NCBI GenBank assembly: GCA_028712915.1 | Contig: JAQTPJ010000036.1 | Coordinates: 1-7,625 of the forward strand | DNA length: 7,625 nt | Reading direction: 5' to 3' | From: Candidatus Omnitrophota bacterium | GTDB lineage: Bacteria; Omnitrophota; Gorgyraeia; Velamenicoccales; JABMQK01 | Shown: positions 1 to 6,511 of the stretch, piece by piece | How positions within the stretch are numbered: position 1 is the first letter of the stretch | Layout: every line of letters starts with the position of its first letter | Notes under the pieces: generated by a model | What the model was told of the DNA's origin: nothing | The model's input: only the letters and a program-made list of their open reading frames with translations | Database searches by the model: none | Translations under genes and position numbers: made by a program

Positions 1-605
1 TCTACCTTTTATCGCTCACTAAGAATAAAAAGATAAACATAGAAATGGAAGTCGGCAGGGGCAGGGGGTTTGTGTCCGCGGAACAAAACAAAAAAGAGGA
101 CCAGCCTGTAGGCACGATACCTATAGATTCCATATTTTCTCCAGTCAAGAAAGTAAGTTTTCGTGTGGAGAATACTCGCGTTGGCCAGCGCACCGATTAT
201 GAGAAGCTGATTATAGAAGTCTGGACCAACGGCAGTATTGATCCTAAAGACGCCATGCTCTATGCAGCCAATATAATGCAAAGGCACTTGGATGTGTTTA
301 TGAATTTAGGGCAATTGCCTGAGGATTATGAAGAGAAAGAAGAGATGACCCCGCAGGAAGAGGAGCTTTATGAAAAGCTTAGGCTTCCTATTTCTGAATT
401 AGAGTTATCAGTGAGAAGCTCTAACTGCCTAAGAGAGGCCAATATTAAGACAATAGCCGATCTGGTAAAGAGGTCAGAGACAGAGATGTTGGGATTCCGT
501 AATTTCGGCAAAAAGTCTCTAACCGAGATAAAAGAATTAATAGTCAGTATGGGTTTGTCTTTAGGGATGAAATTCGACCCTAAAAAACTAAAGAAGGAAA
601 AATAA
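1..605 (+). CDS. rpoA: DNA-directed RNA polymerase subunit alpha, 3' part (5' end outside window)
   Basis: This is the C-terminal two thirds or so of the alpha subunit, which dimerises to nucleate RNA polymerase assembly and contacts promoter DNA and activators. The reading frame is already open at base 3 and reads YLLSLTKNKK before the first ATG at base 45. That ATG is internal, because the NTD motif GRGRGFVSAEQN directly follows it and family members are usually 310-340 residues long. Next come the rest of the N-terminal domain (VGQRTDYEKLIIEVWTNG) and an acidic linker around bases 330-380. The C-terminal domain begins at LPISELELSVRSSNCL. The Arg codon at 414-416 and the Asn and Cys codons at 423-428 align with the DNA-binding R265, N268 and C269 of E. 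coli. GKKSLTEIKE (from about 507) is the second DNA-contact helix. It ends in TAA, 30 bases before rplQ, the usual alpha-operon order. The identity is secure; only the 5' end is missing. Confidence 0.97.
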   Translation, partial: YLLSLTKNKKINIEMEVGRGRGFVSAEQNKKEDQPVGTIPIDSIFSPVKKVSFRVENTRVGQRTDYEKLIIEVWTNGSIDPKDAMLYAANIMQRHLDVFMNLGQLPEDYEEKEEMTPQEEELYEKLRLPISELELSVRSSNCLREANIKTIADLVKRSETEMLGFRNFGKKSLTEIKELIVSMGLSLGMKFDPKKLKKEK

Positions 606-624
606 TCTTATTAACTTAACTTTT

Positions 625-633
625 AGAAGGAAG
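625..633 (+). promoter_or_regulatory. Ribosome binding site of rplQ
   Basis: AGAAGGAAG lies just upstream of the ATG at 636, with 5 bases between AGAAGG (ending at 630) and the start. It is a good purine-rich Shine-Dalgarno match and fixes the L17 start, which also gives the canonical N-terminus MRHKVK. It contrasts with the SD-poor metabolic genes downstream. Confidence 0.75.
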
Positions 634-635
634 TC

Positions 636-1322
636 ATGAGACACAAGGTAAAGACTGATAGGTTCAGTAGGTTTTCCAGCTATCGCAAGGCTACTATAAA
701 AAGCATGGTTATAGCTGTCTTGCTGCATCAGCATATTATTACCAAAAAGGTTAGGGCGAAGAGCGTGCGCCGTTCCGTGGATAAGATAATAACATTAGGT
801 AAAAAGGGCACACTTGCTGCCAAGCGTAGGGCATTTTCCCTGCTTTGCGACCATAAATTGGTAAAGTTGCTTTTTGATACCATTGCTCCGAAGTTCGCCA
901 ACAGGTCCGGCGGTTATACTAGGATTATACCTTATCGTCGCCAACGCGGAGATAACGCAGAGTTAGCAATACTGGAATTGACTGAGAGGTATGAAGTAAA
1001 GAAGATAGAAAAGGCAGTTAAAGCAGAAAAACCCCAGCAGCAGGATGCGGTTAAGAAGCAGGAAAAGGAAGCACCGATAAAAGAAGATACTTCGATTAAA
1101 GAGGCAAAGCCGCAGCCGGTAGAGAAAGAAGCCAAAAAAGTACGCAAAGAAAAGATTGTTAAGAAGGAACCGGAAGAAGCCAAAGAAGCGAAAGAAAAGA
1201 AAGAGCCTGAGAAGAAGGAAGAAAAACCCCAGCTGCCTCCTAAGAAAGAAGAACAGAAGGAAGAGAAGAAGCCGGGAAAATTCTTTAAAGGTTTTAAAGG
1301 GTTCTTCAAGAAAGATAAATAG
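636..1322 (+). CDS. rplQ: 50S ribosomal protein L17 (bL17) with a long Lys/Glu-rich C-terminal extension
   Basis: Large-subunit ribosomal protein L17. Residues 1-119 are a complete L17 core: MRHKVKTDRF start, helix RKATIKSMVIAVLLH, the KKVRAKSVRRSVDKIITL segment, and the end NRSGGYTRIIPYRRQRGDNAELAILEL. Family members usually end near residue 115-130. Here the frame continues for about 109 more residues (120-228, bases 993-1319) made mostly of Lys, Glu, Ala, Pro and Gln. This is a mixed-charge, probably disordered or helical polyampholyte. The last 15 residues, GKFFKGFKGFFKKDK, are cationic with five regularly spaced Phe. The frame is uninterrupted and has no intervening start with an SD, so the tail is translated as part of L17. 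The coding strand of the tail is strongly purine-rich. The gene is preceded by rpoA as in most bacteria. What the tail does is unknown to me. Confidence 0.96.
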   Translation: MRHKVKTDRFSRFSSYRKATIKSMVIAVLLHQHIITKKVRAKSVRRSVDKIITLGKKGTLAAKRRAFSLLCDHKLVKLLFDTIAPKFANRSGGYTRIIPYRRQRGDNAELAILELTERYEVKKIEKAVKAEKPQQQDAVKKQEKEAPIKEDTSIKEAKPQPVEKEAKKVRKEKIVKKEPEEAKEAKEKKEPEKKEEKPQLPPKKEEQKEEKKPGKFFKGFKGFFKKDK

Positions 1323-1372
1323 AAAGAGAGATTAGGCGTAAATAGATAAATTTATACTCCCGAAATAAATTA

Positions 1373-2566
1373 ATGGAAATAGCTGATAGAGTTCAATCCG
1401 TAAATCCTTCCGCGACTCTTCAAATCACCGCGCGCGCCAAAAGTATGCAAAAATCAGGGATTGATGTAGTGAATTTTGGCGCAGGCGAACCTGACTTTGA
1501 TACTCCCCAACAGATAAAAGACGCAGCTATAAAGGCAATAAACGACGGTTTCACAAAATATACCCCTTCCACAGGTACTCCAGAGCTCAAGGAAGCAATC
1601 GCGAAAAAATTAAAATCCGAGAATAATATTGAATATTCTCCGGACCAGATTGTTGTATCCTGCGGGGCAAAACACAGCATATTTAATTTAATTCAGGTCT
1701 TAGTGAATAAAGGCAACCAGGTAATTATCCCTGCGCCTTACTGGGTAAGTTATCCGGAGATGGTCAAATTAGCTCAGGGCAAACCTGTAATTTTAGATAC
1801 GCGCCAAGGCGACGGATTCAAGATAAACATAGAGAAATTAAGAAAGAAGATAAACGCTTCCACAAAATTATTGATACTTAACAGCCCTTCCAATCCGGCA
1901 GGGGTTGTTTATTCCAAAGAAGAACTTCAGGAGATTGCTAAGGTCTGCGTTGAAAATAAACTGTTAGTCATCAGCGACGAGATATACGAAAAAATCCTGT
2001 TTGATAATATGCAATCTGTTTCTTTGGCCTCTCTGGGCAAGGAAATATACGATTTGACGCTGACTGTCAACGGTTTATCTAAATCTTTTTCTATGACCGG
2101 TTGGCGCATAGGTTATTTTGCTGGCCCCAAAGAAATATCCGCGGCAGTTTCTAAACTTCAGGACCATTCCACATCAAATCCTTCTTCTATAAGCCAGAAG
2201 GCAAGCCTGGCCGCTTTTACTCTGGGACAGGATTATTTTTCTTCCACAACCATGAAGTTTCAGGAAAGAAGGGATTTCATCGTTTCCTATCTTCAAGAAA
2301 AGTTAAGCGAGTTTGTGAGTTTTGTAAAACCACAGGGTGCATTTTATATTTTCATCAATATTTCCAAGACAAAGATGCCTTCCTTTGATTTTGCAAAAAG
2401 GCTTCTGGAGGAGTCTCATGTCGCTGTTATCCCGGGGGATTCATTCGGCTGCGATTCCTGGATACGCATAAGTTTTGCTACTTCCCTGGAAACAATTAAG
2501 AAAGGACTAGAGCGGCTAGAACTTTTCCTGATAAAGCTAAAGACTGAAAGACTCACAGCGCAATAA
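1373..2566 (+). CDS. aspC: Class I pyridoxal-phosphate aminotransferase, aspartate aminotransferase type (1-beta)
   Basis: PLP enzyme of fold type I, 397 residues, the usual length for bacterial subgroup 1-beta aspartate aminotransferases. It probably interconverts aspartate + 2-oxoglutarate and oxaloacetate + glutamate in the cytoplasm. Visible landmarks are the N-terminal VNPSATLQITARAK and GAGEPDFDTP (37-45), the cofactor-stacking Trp in PYWVSYPE (122-129), NSPSNPAG with Asn174, SDEIYE with Asp202 and Tyr205, the Schiff-base Lys237 in SKSFSMTGWRIGY with phosphate-binding Arg245, and the carboxylate-binding Arg365 in IRISFA. Lys100 in SCGAKHSIFN and the TSNPSSISQ segment (267-275) match the Thermus-type enzyme, where the equivalent Lys helps bind acidic side chains. 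This favours Asp/Glu, possibly also prephenate, over aromatic or branched substrates. The start is chosen by the family N-terminus; the 50-base upstream gap shows no clear SD and no terminator. 2-aminoadipate or prephenate aminotransferase activity remains possible. Confidence 0.88.
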   Translation: MEIADRVQSVNPSATLQITARAKSMQKSGIDVVNFGAGEPDFDTPQQIKDAAIKAINDGFTKYTPSTGTPELKEAIAKKLKSENNIEYSPDQIVVSCGAKHSIFNLIQVLVNKGNQVIIPAPYWVSYPEMVKLAQGKPVILDTRQGDGFKINIEKLRKKINASTKLLILNSPSNPAGVVYSKEELQEIAKVCVENKLLVISDEIYEKILFDNMQSVSLASLGKEIYDLTLTVNGLSKSFSMTGWRIGYFAGPKEISAAVSKLQDHSTSNPSSISQKASLAAFTLGQDYFSSTTMKFQERRDFIVSYLQEKLSEFVSFVKPQGAFYIFINISKTKMPSFDFAKRLLEESHVAVIPGDSFGCDSWIRISFATSLETIKKGLERLELFLIKLKTERLTAQ

Positions 2567-2589
2567 CACCAGCCACTACACTAACCACT

Positions 2590-3846
2590 ATGGCAGCAAA
2601 AACAATAGCAGAAAAAATATTATCACTGCACGCTGGCAAAGACTTAAAGGCAGGGGATTTTGCCATCTGCAATATTGATTTTTGTTTTGGTCAAGATGGC
2701 ACAAGCGGCATCATTGTAGACAGGTTCAATCAGCTAGGCGTAAATGATGTTTTTAATAAGGATAAGTTTGCTATTGTCATAGACCACAGTTCCCCGTCGC
2801 CGAATTTAGGCGTATCTACTGTACACAAAAAGCTGCGCGATTTTACCAATAAGCTAAACTTAAATTTATATGATATCGGCTGCGGAGTCTGCCATCGGGT
2901 AATTCCTGAAATGGGGCATGTTCTTCCCGGATACCTTGTATTAGGGGCGGATTCCCATACCTGCACATACGGGGCGCTGGGCGCCTTGTCAACAGGAGTT
3001 GGCTCAACAGATCTGGCTATAAGTTTGGCTTGCGGAAAAAATTGGTTCCGGGTCCCGGAAAGCATAAAAGTAATTATCAAGGGCAAAATCCCCAGAGGCG
3101 TTTATTCTAAGGATATAATTTTACATATAATAAAAGACCTCAGGGCAGATGGCGCGACTTATAAATCAGTGGAATTTACCGGCCCTGCAGTAAAGGCTTT
3201 GAGTTTAGAACAGAGGTTTACTATCTGCAACATGGCCGTAGAATTAGGGGCTAAGTTTGGAGTGATGGAGCCTGACGAGAAAGTATATAACTTTTTGAAA
3301 AAAAGGACTAAAGAAAAAATTATACCTCAATTTTCCGATAAGGGCGCCCGCTATAGCATGGTAAAAGAATATGATATTTCGCATATTTCTCCGCAGATAG
3401 CCATGCCGCACACAGTTGATAATGTATGCGATATAGAGAAAGTTTGCGGCACAGAGATTAATCAGGCTTTTCTGGGGACTTGCACCAATGGAAGGCTCGA
3501 GGATTTAGAAATAGCAGCCGGCATATTAAAAGGCAAGAAGGTTAATTCCGAAGTACGTTTCATAATCGCCCCTGCATCCAAAGAAATCTTTTTACTTGCA
3601 CTTAAGAAAGGATTGATTAAAATATTCATTGAGGCAGGCGCATCGGTTGTGAATCCAGGCTGCGGGCCTTGCGTGGGCACTCATCAGGGCATACCATCGG
3701 ATAACGAAGTTATAATATCGACTGCCAATAGGAATTTTAAGGGTAGGATGGGCAACCCCAACGCGTTTATATATCTGGGTTCGCCGGCAACCGTGGCTAT
3801 TTCTGCTTTAAAGGGAAGGATTTCCGATCCCAGGAAGACTAAGTAG
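2590..3846 (+). CDS. leuC: Aconitase/isopropylmalate-dehydratase family, large (Fe-S) subunit, LeuC/HACN-like
   Basis: Large catalytic subunit of a two-subunit [4Fe-4S] hydro-lyase. At 418 residues it has the length of the archaeal-type 3-isopropylmalate dehydratase/homoaconitase (HACN) group rather than the roughly 465-residue enterobacterial LeuC. Cluster ligands are Cys298 in GTCTN and Cys358/Cys361 in NPGCGPCVG. Other family motifs are YDIGCGVCHRVIPE (94-107), LGADSHTCTYGALG (118-131), TDLA (140-143) and NRNFKGRMGNP (380-390). The partner small subunit follows at 4918, separated by pilT. The annotation by similarity is leuC, but no leuA or leuB is visible. Downstream lie isocitrate-type and malate dehydrogenases, so the substrate could be citrate/isocitrate (aconitase role), homocitrate or isopropylmalate. 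The 23-base spacer from aspC has no SD and is almost free of G. Family membership is secure; the reaction is not. Confidence 0.9.
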   Translation: MAAKTIAEKILSLHAGKDLKAGDFAICNIDFCFGQDGTSGIIVDRFNQLGVNDVFNKDKFAIVIDHSSPSPNLGVSTVHKKLRDFTNKLNLNLYDIGCGVCHRVIPEMGHVLPGYLVLGADSHTCTYGALGALSTGVGSTDLAISLACGKNWFRVPESIKVIIKGKIPRGVYSKDIILHIIKDLRADGATYKSVEFTGPAVKALSLEQRFTICNMAVELGAKFGVMEPDEKVYNFLKKRTKEKIIPQFSDKGARYSMVKEYDISHISPQIAMPHTVDNVCDIEKVCGTEINQAFLGTCTNGRLEDLEIAAGILKGKKVNSEVRFIIAPASKEIFLLALKKGLIKIFIEAGASVVNPGCGPCVGTHQGIPSDNEVIISTANRNFKGRMGNPNAFIYLGSPATVAISALKGRISDPRKTK

Positions 3847-3848
3847 CT

Positions 3849-3868
3849 TCTCCATATAAAAAAGGAGA
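3849..3868 (+). promoter_or_regulatory. pilT Shine-Dalgarno inside a small inverted repeat
   Basis: AAGGAG at 3862-3867, 7 bases before the pilT ATG at 3875, is the strongest SD in the window. GGAGA (3864-3868) is exactly complementary to TCTCC (3849-3853), giving a possible 5-bp stem with a 10-base A/T loop that would cover the SD. TCTCC begins 3 bases after the leuC stop codon (3844-3846), so a ribosome terminating on leuC would cover that strand and free the SD. The repeat is seen directly; the switch is inference, and a 5-bp stem is weak. Confidence 0.5.
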
Positions 3869-3874
3869 CAAAAT

Positions 3875-4921
3875 ATGGAATTGAGAGATTTGTTATTATT
3901 TACAATCGAGAAGCAGGCGTCGGATCTGCACTTGACAGAAAATATGCCTCCTTTGATTAGGGTGAACGGAAGAATAATAGCCACTGAATATCCCAAGCTT
4001 AACCGCGAGGAGACGAAGAAATTGATATATTCGGTATTATCCAATGACCAGAAAGAAAAATTTGAACAGGAACTGGAATTGGATTTATCTTTGTCTTTGC
4101 CGGGGCTGGACCGCTTCCGTATGAATGTGCATGTCCAGCGCGGCAGTATAGAGGCTGCTTTCCGCAGGATACCGCTTTTAATACCTTCTATAGATGAGCT
4201 AAGTTTGCCTAAAGTGGCTGTGGAGTTGGCGCGCAAGCCAAACGGCCTTGTTTTAGTTACCGGCCCGACAGGCTCAGGCAAAACTACCACATTGGCTGCA
4301 ATGGTAGATTTAATCAATAGCGAGAGAGAAGGGATAATCATTTCCATAGAAGATCCTATAGAATTTTTGCATTTTAATAAAAAGAGCGTGATTAAGCAGC
4401 GCGAGGTTTACGCTGATACGAAATCTTTCGCCGGGGCGCTAAAGCATGCCTTAAGGCAGGATCCTAATGTTATTATGGTAGGAGAGATGCGCGATTTGGA
4501 GACTATTTCTACAACTCTTACTTCTGCCGAGACAGGGCATTTAGTTTTGGCGACTCTTCATACGCCTGATGCGCCTCAGACAATAGAGAGAATTATCGAT
4601 GTGTTTTCGCCCAACCAGCAGCATCAGGTGAGGTTGCAGCTGGCTGATTGCCTGCAGGGTGTAATTTCGCAATTGCTTCTGCCTCGCGCCGATGGCAAAG
4701 GCAGAATACTGGCAACAGAAATAATGGTGGCCACTCCGGCAATAAGAAATCTAATCAGGGAACACCAGATTGAGCAGATACCGACGTTGATGCAAACAGG
4801 CAGCCAATTCGGTATGTGCACGATGGATAAGGCCTTGAAGAAACTTTATAAAGATGGAATAATTTCCCTGGAGACAGCGACTTCCAAAGTTAAGAATCCG
4901 GAGGAATTCAGGTCTCTATGA
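3875..4921 (+). CDS. pilT: Type IV pilus retraction ATPase PilT
   Basis: Hexameric AAA+-like secretion ATPase that powers pilus depolymerisation (twitching, DNA uptake) at the cytoplasmic base of the type IV pilus. Its 348 residues match the usual PilT length of about 345-370. The N-terminal domain opens with the typical ASDLHLTENMPPLIRVNGRI (15-34). The C-terminal ATPase domain has Walker A GPTGSGKTTT (130-139), the Asp box IISIEDPIEF (155-164), Walker B VIMVGEMRD with Glu204, and the His box TGHLVLATLHT with His222 and His229. The retraction-specific AIRNLIRE (289-296) and MQTGSQFGMCTMDKAL (306-321) separate it from PilB-type extension ATPases; PilU is a less likely alternative. It has its own strong SD, unlike its neighbours. 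It sits between the two subunit genes of the hydratase, and its TGA overlaps the next ATG (ATGA). No pilus structural gene is nearby, so its place in this operon is odd. Confidence 0.95.
   Translation: MELRDLLLFTIEKQASDLHLTENMPPLIRVNGRIIATEYPKLNREETKKLIYSVLSNDQKEKFEQELELDLSLSLPGLDRFRMNVHVQRGSIEAAFRRIPLLIPSIDELSLPKVAVELARKPNGLVLVTGPTGSGKTTTLAAMVDLINSEREGIIISIEDPIEFLHFNKKSVIKQREVYADTKSFAGALKHALRQDPNVIMVGEMRDLETISTTLTSAETGHLVLATLHTPDAPQTIERIIDVFSPNQQHQVRLQLADCLQGVISQLLLPRADGKGRILATEIMVATPAIRNLIREHQIEQIPTLMQTGSQFGMCTMDKALKKLYKDGIISLETATSKVKNPEEFRSL
4900..4921 (+). promoter_or_regulatory. ATGA stop/start overlap and distant SD coupling pilT to the small hydratase subunit
   Basis: The leuD-like ATG (4918-4920) overlaps the pilT TGA (4919-4921) as ATGA. 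GGAGG at 4900-4904 lies 13 bases upstream of the ATG, longer than the usual 5-9. Re-initiation by ribosomes finishing pilT is therefore a likely source of translation. This would tie small-subunit output to pilT translation. Confidence 0.6.
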
Positions 4922-5418
4922 TTTTAAGGGGTTTTTCCTATATTTTAGGAGATGACGTAAATACGGACTTGATAATCTCCGGCAGGTATAAATTTGCTAT
5001 TTCCGATATAAATGAGCTCTCCAAGCATATTTTCGAGGATATCGATCCTCAATTCTACAGCAAATTAAAACATGGAGAATCTTTATTGGTAGGCGGTAAA
5101 AACTTCGGGATGGGCTCTTCCCGCGAACAGGCGCCTTTAGCCATTAAAGGGGCGGGCATAATCGCAGTGGTGGCAAAAAGTTTCGCCAGGATATTTTACC
5201 GTAACGCCATAAATATAGGCCTGCCGCTCATAGAGGCAGATACATCTAAAATAAAAGAAAACGACCAGTTGAGCATTGATTTGGAGAAAGGGTTTCTAAA
5301 AAATATCACGCAGGGTTGCGAAGTAAAAATCCTGCCTTTGCCGCAGGTAATGGTTAACCTTTTGTCCGACGGAGGACTGGTCAATCATTTTAAAAAATAT
5401 GGAACAGTTAAACTTTAA
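4918..5418 (+). CDS. leuD: Aconitase/isopropylmalate-dehydratase family, small subunit, LeuD/HACN-like
   Basis: Small (swivel) subunit, 166 residues, typical of the archaeal-type HACN/IPMI group (about 160-170) and shorter than enterobacterial LeuD (about 200). It opens with LGDDVNTDLIISGRY (10-24). The hallmark GGKNFGMGSSREQAP (59-73) follows, then AKSFARIFYRNAINIGLP (86-103). It completes the active site formed with the large subunit encoded at 2590-3846. The substrate-selecting loop after GRY reads Y24-K25-F26-A27. Methanogen homoaconitase has YLRT with Arg26 here, and isopropylmalate enzymes tend to have a hydrophobic residue. Phe at the Arg position with a Lys next to it fits neither type neatly. 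The start is fixed by the family N-terminus and the ATGA overlap with pilT. Isopropylmalate, homocitrate and citrate/isocitrate chemistry all remain possible; context favours the last. Confidence 0.9.
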   Translation: MILRGFSYILGDDVNTDLIISGRYKFAISDINELSKHIFEDIDPQFYSKLKHGESLLVGGKNFGMGSSREQAPLAIKGAGIIAVVAKSFARIFYRNAINIGLPLIEADTSKIKENDQLSIDLEKGFLKNITQGCEVKILPLPQVMVNLLSDGGLVNHFKKYGTVKL

Positions 5419-5424
5419 TTCATT

Positions 5425-6507
5425 ATGAAACATAAAATTACTTTAATCCCCGGAGACGGCATAGGCCCTGAGGTTATCAAGGCGACCACGAAGTGTATAG
5501 AGGCAACTGGTGTTGAGATTGATTGGGAAGAATTTCTGGCAGGAGAGGGAGCGATAAAGAAATTCGGCACGCCTTTGCCTGATGATATAATGGCGTCAAT
5601 CAAGGAAAATAAAGTGGCTTTAAAAGGCCCTATTGTGACTCCTATTGCGTCTGGTTTTCGTTCTGTGAATGTCGCTCTTCGCCACAACCTGGATTTGTTT
5701 GCCTGTGTCAGGCCGGCAAAGTCAATAGAAGGGGTAAGGGCTCCCTATAAAGACGTGGATTTAGTTATTATCCGCGAAAACAGCGAAGATTTATACGCGG
5801 GTGTTGAGTTTGAAAATGGCGCCGCCGACACAAAAAAACTGATATCTTTAATCAATAGTCTGAGCGCCAAAAAAGTAAGAGAAGATTCAGGCATCAGCAT
5901 TAAGCCCATATCTGAGTTTGCCTCCAGGAGGATTGTTGATTTCGCTTTTCAGTATGCCATAGAAAATAAACGAAAGAAAGTCACGGCTGTGCACAAAGCC
6001 AACATAATGAAGTATACAGATGGGTTATTTTTGCGGATTGCCAGGGAAGTAGCCGTAAAATATCAGGGTAAAATAGCGTTCGACGAAGCAATAGTGGATA
6101 ATTTATGCATGCAGCTTGTTTTAAGGCCGCATAATTTTGATGTTTTAGTTTTGCCTAATTTATACGGCGATATAATTTCTGATTTATGCGCTGGTTTAAT
6201 TGGCGGCCTGGGTATTGCCCCCGGGGCAAATATAGGTAAAGACTGCGCTTTGTTTGAGCCGGTACATGGGGCCGCGCCTAAATACACAGGCCAGAATAAA
6301 GTTAATCCCACGGCGACTATTCAAAGCGGCATCCTTATGTTGCGTTATTTAAAAGAAGATAAGGCGGCTGATAAATTAGAAAATGCTTTGAAAGAAGTGA
6401 TTAAAGAAGGAAAGACTGTTACTTATGATTTAAAGAAAGATAGGAATGACCCTTCTGCGGCAGGGACGCAGGAAATGGCAGAAGCCATAATAAAACGCAT
6501 GCGATAA
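5425..6507 (+). CDS. icd: Isocitrate dehydrogenase, short (IDH3-like) form with NADP-type residues
   Basis: Member of the isocitrate/isopropylmalate dehydrogenase family, oxidatively decarboxylating isocitrate to 2-oxoglutarate with Mg2+ or Mn2+. It has 360 residues, like NAD-linked and mitochondrial-type subunits. Substrate residues of the isocitrate type are visible: Ser80, Asn82 and Arg86 in [10 protein letters not shown], Arg96 in CVRP, Arg117 and Tyr124 in [11 protein letters not shown], Lys191 in VHKANIMK, and metal ligands Asp225, Asp249 and Asp253 (YGDIISD). Isopropylmalate dehydrogenases lack the Ser/Asn pair. In the cofactor loop, [13 protein letters not shown] has Lys286, Tyr287 and Val293 at the places of E. 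coli K344, Y345 and V351. TVTYDLKK has Tyr334 and Lys338 at Y391 and R395. That is the NADP set, where NAD enzymes usually have Asp-Ile. It starts 6 bases after leuD without a visible SD. Homoisocitrate dehydrogenase is the main alternative. Confidence 0.87.
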   Translation: MKHKITLIPGDGIGPEVIKATTKCIEATGVEIDWEEFLAGEGAIKKFGTPLPDDIMASIKENKVALKGPIVTPIASGFRSVNVALRHNLDLFACVRPAKSIEGVRAPYKDVDLVIIRENSEDLYAGVEFENGAADTKKLISLINSLSAKKVREDSGISIKPISEFASRRIVDFAFQYAIENKRKKVTAVHKANIMKYTDGLFLRIAREVAVKYQGKIAFDEAIVDNLCMQLVLRPHNFDVLVLPNLYGDIISDLCAGLIGGLGIAPGANIGKDCALFEPVHGAAPKYTGQNKVNPTATIQSGILMLRYLKEDKAADKLENALKEVIKEGKTVTYDLKKDRNDPSAAGTQEMAEAIIKRMR

Positions 6508-6511
6508 TTAT

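Noticed and set aside
45..47. ATG as the start of a 186-residue rpoA
   Set aside because: The frame is open upstream to base 3 and the residues before the ATG match the interior of the alpha N-terminal domain. The gene is cut by the window edge.
932..1309. 125-codon Ser/Phe-rich frame on the minus strand opposite the L17 tail
   Set aside because: Its composition is just the complement of Lys/Glu codons; the stop-poor purine tract creates it. No independent signals support it.
1353..1358. TATACT as a -10 promoter element for aspC
   Set aside because: It is a 5/6 match to TATAAT, but no acceptable -35 lies 16-18 bases upstream, and the region is AT-rich enough for chance. It would also give a leader of only about 8 bases.
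1323..1372. Rho-independent terminator after rplQ
   Set aside because: No GC stem followed by a T run can be found in this 50-base gap.
3808..4347. 179-codon open frame on the minus strand opposite leuC's end and pilT
   Set aside because: It lies antisense to clear pilT motifs, has no recognisable domain, and crosses the leuC-pilT junction. It is a shadow frame.
5425..6507. 3-isopropylmalate dehydrogenase (leuB), which would make a leuC-leuD-leuB set
   Set aside because: [10 protein letters not shown] with Ser80/Asn82 and [11 protein letters not shown] are isocitrate-type signatures; isopropylmalate dehydrogenases have different residues at both places.
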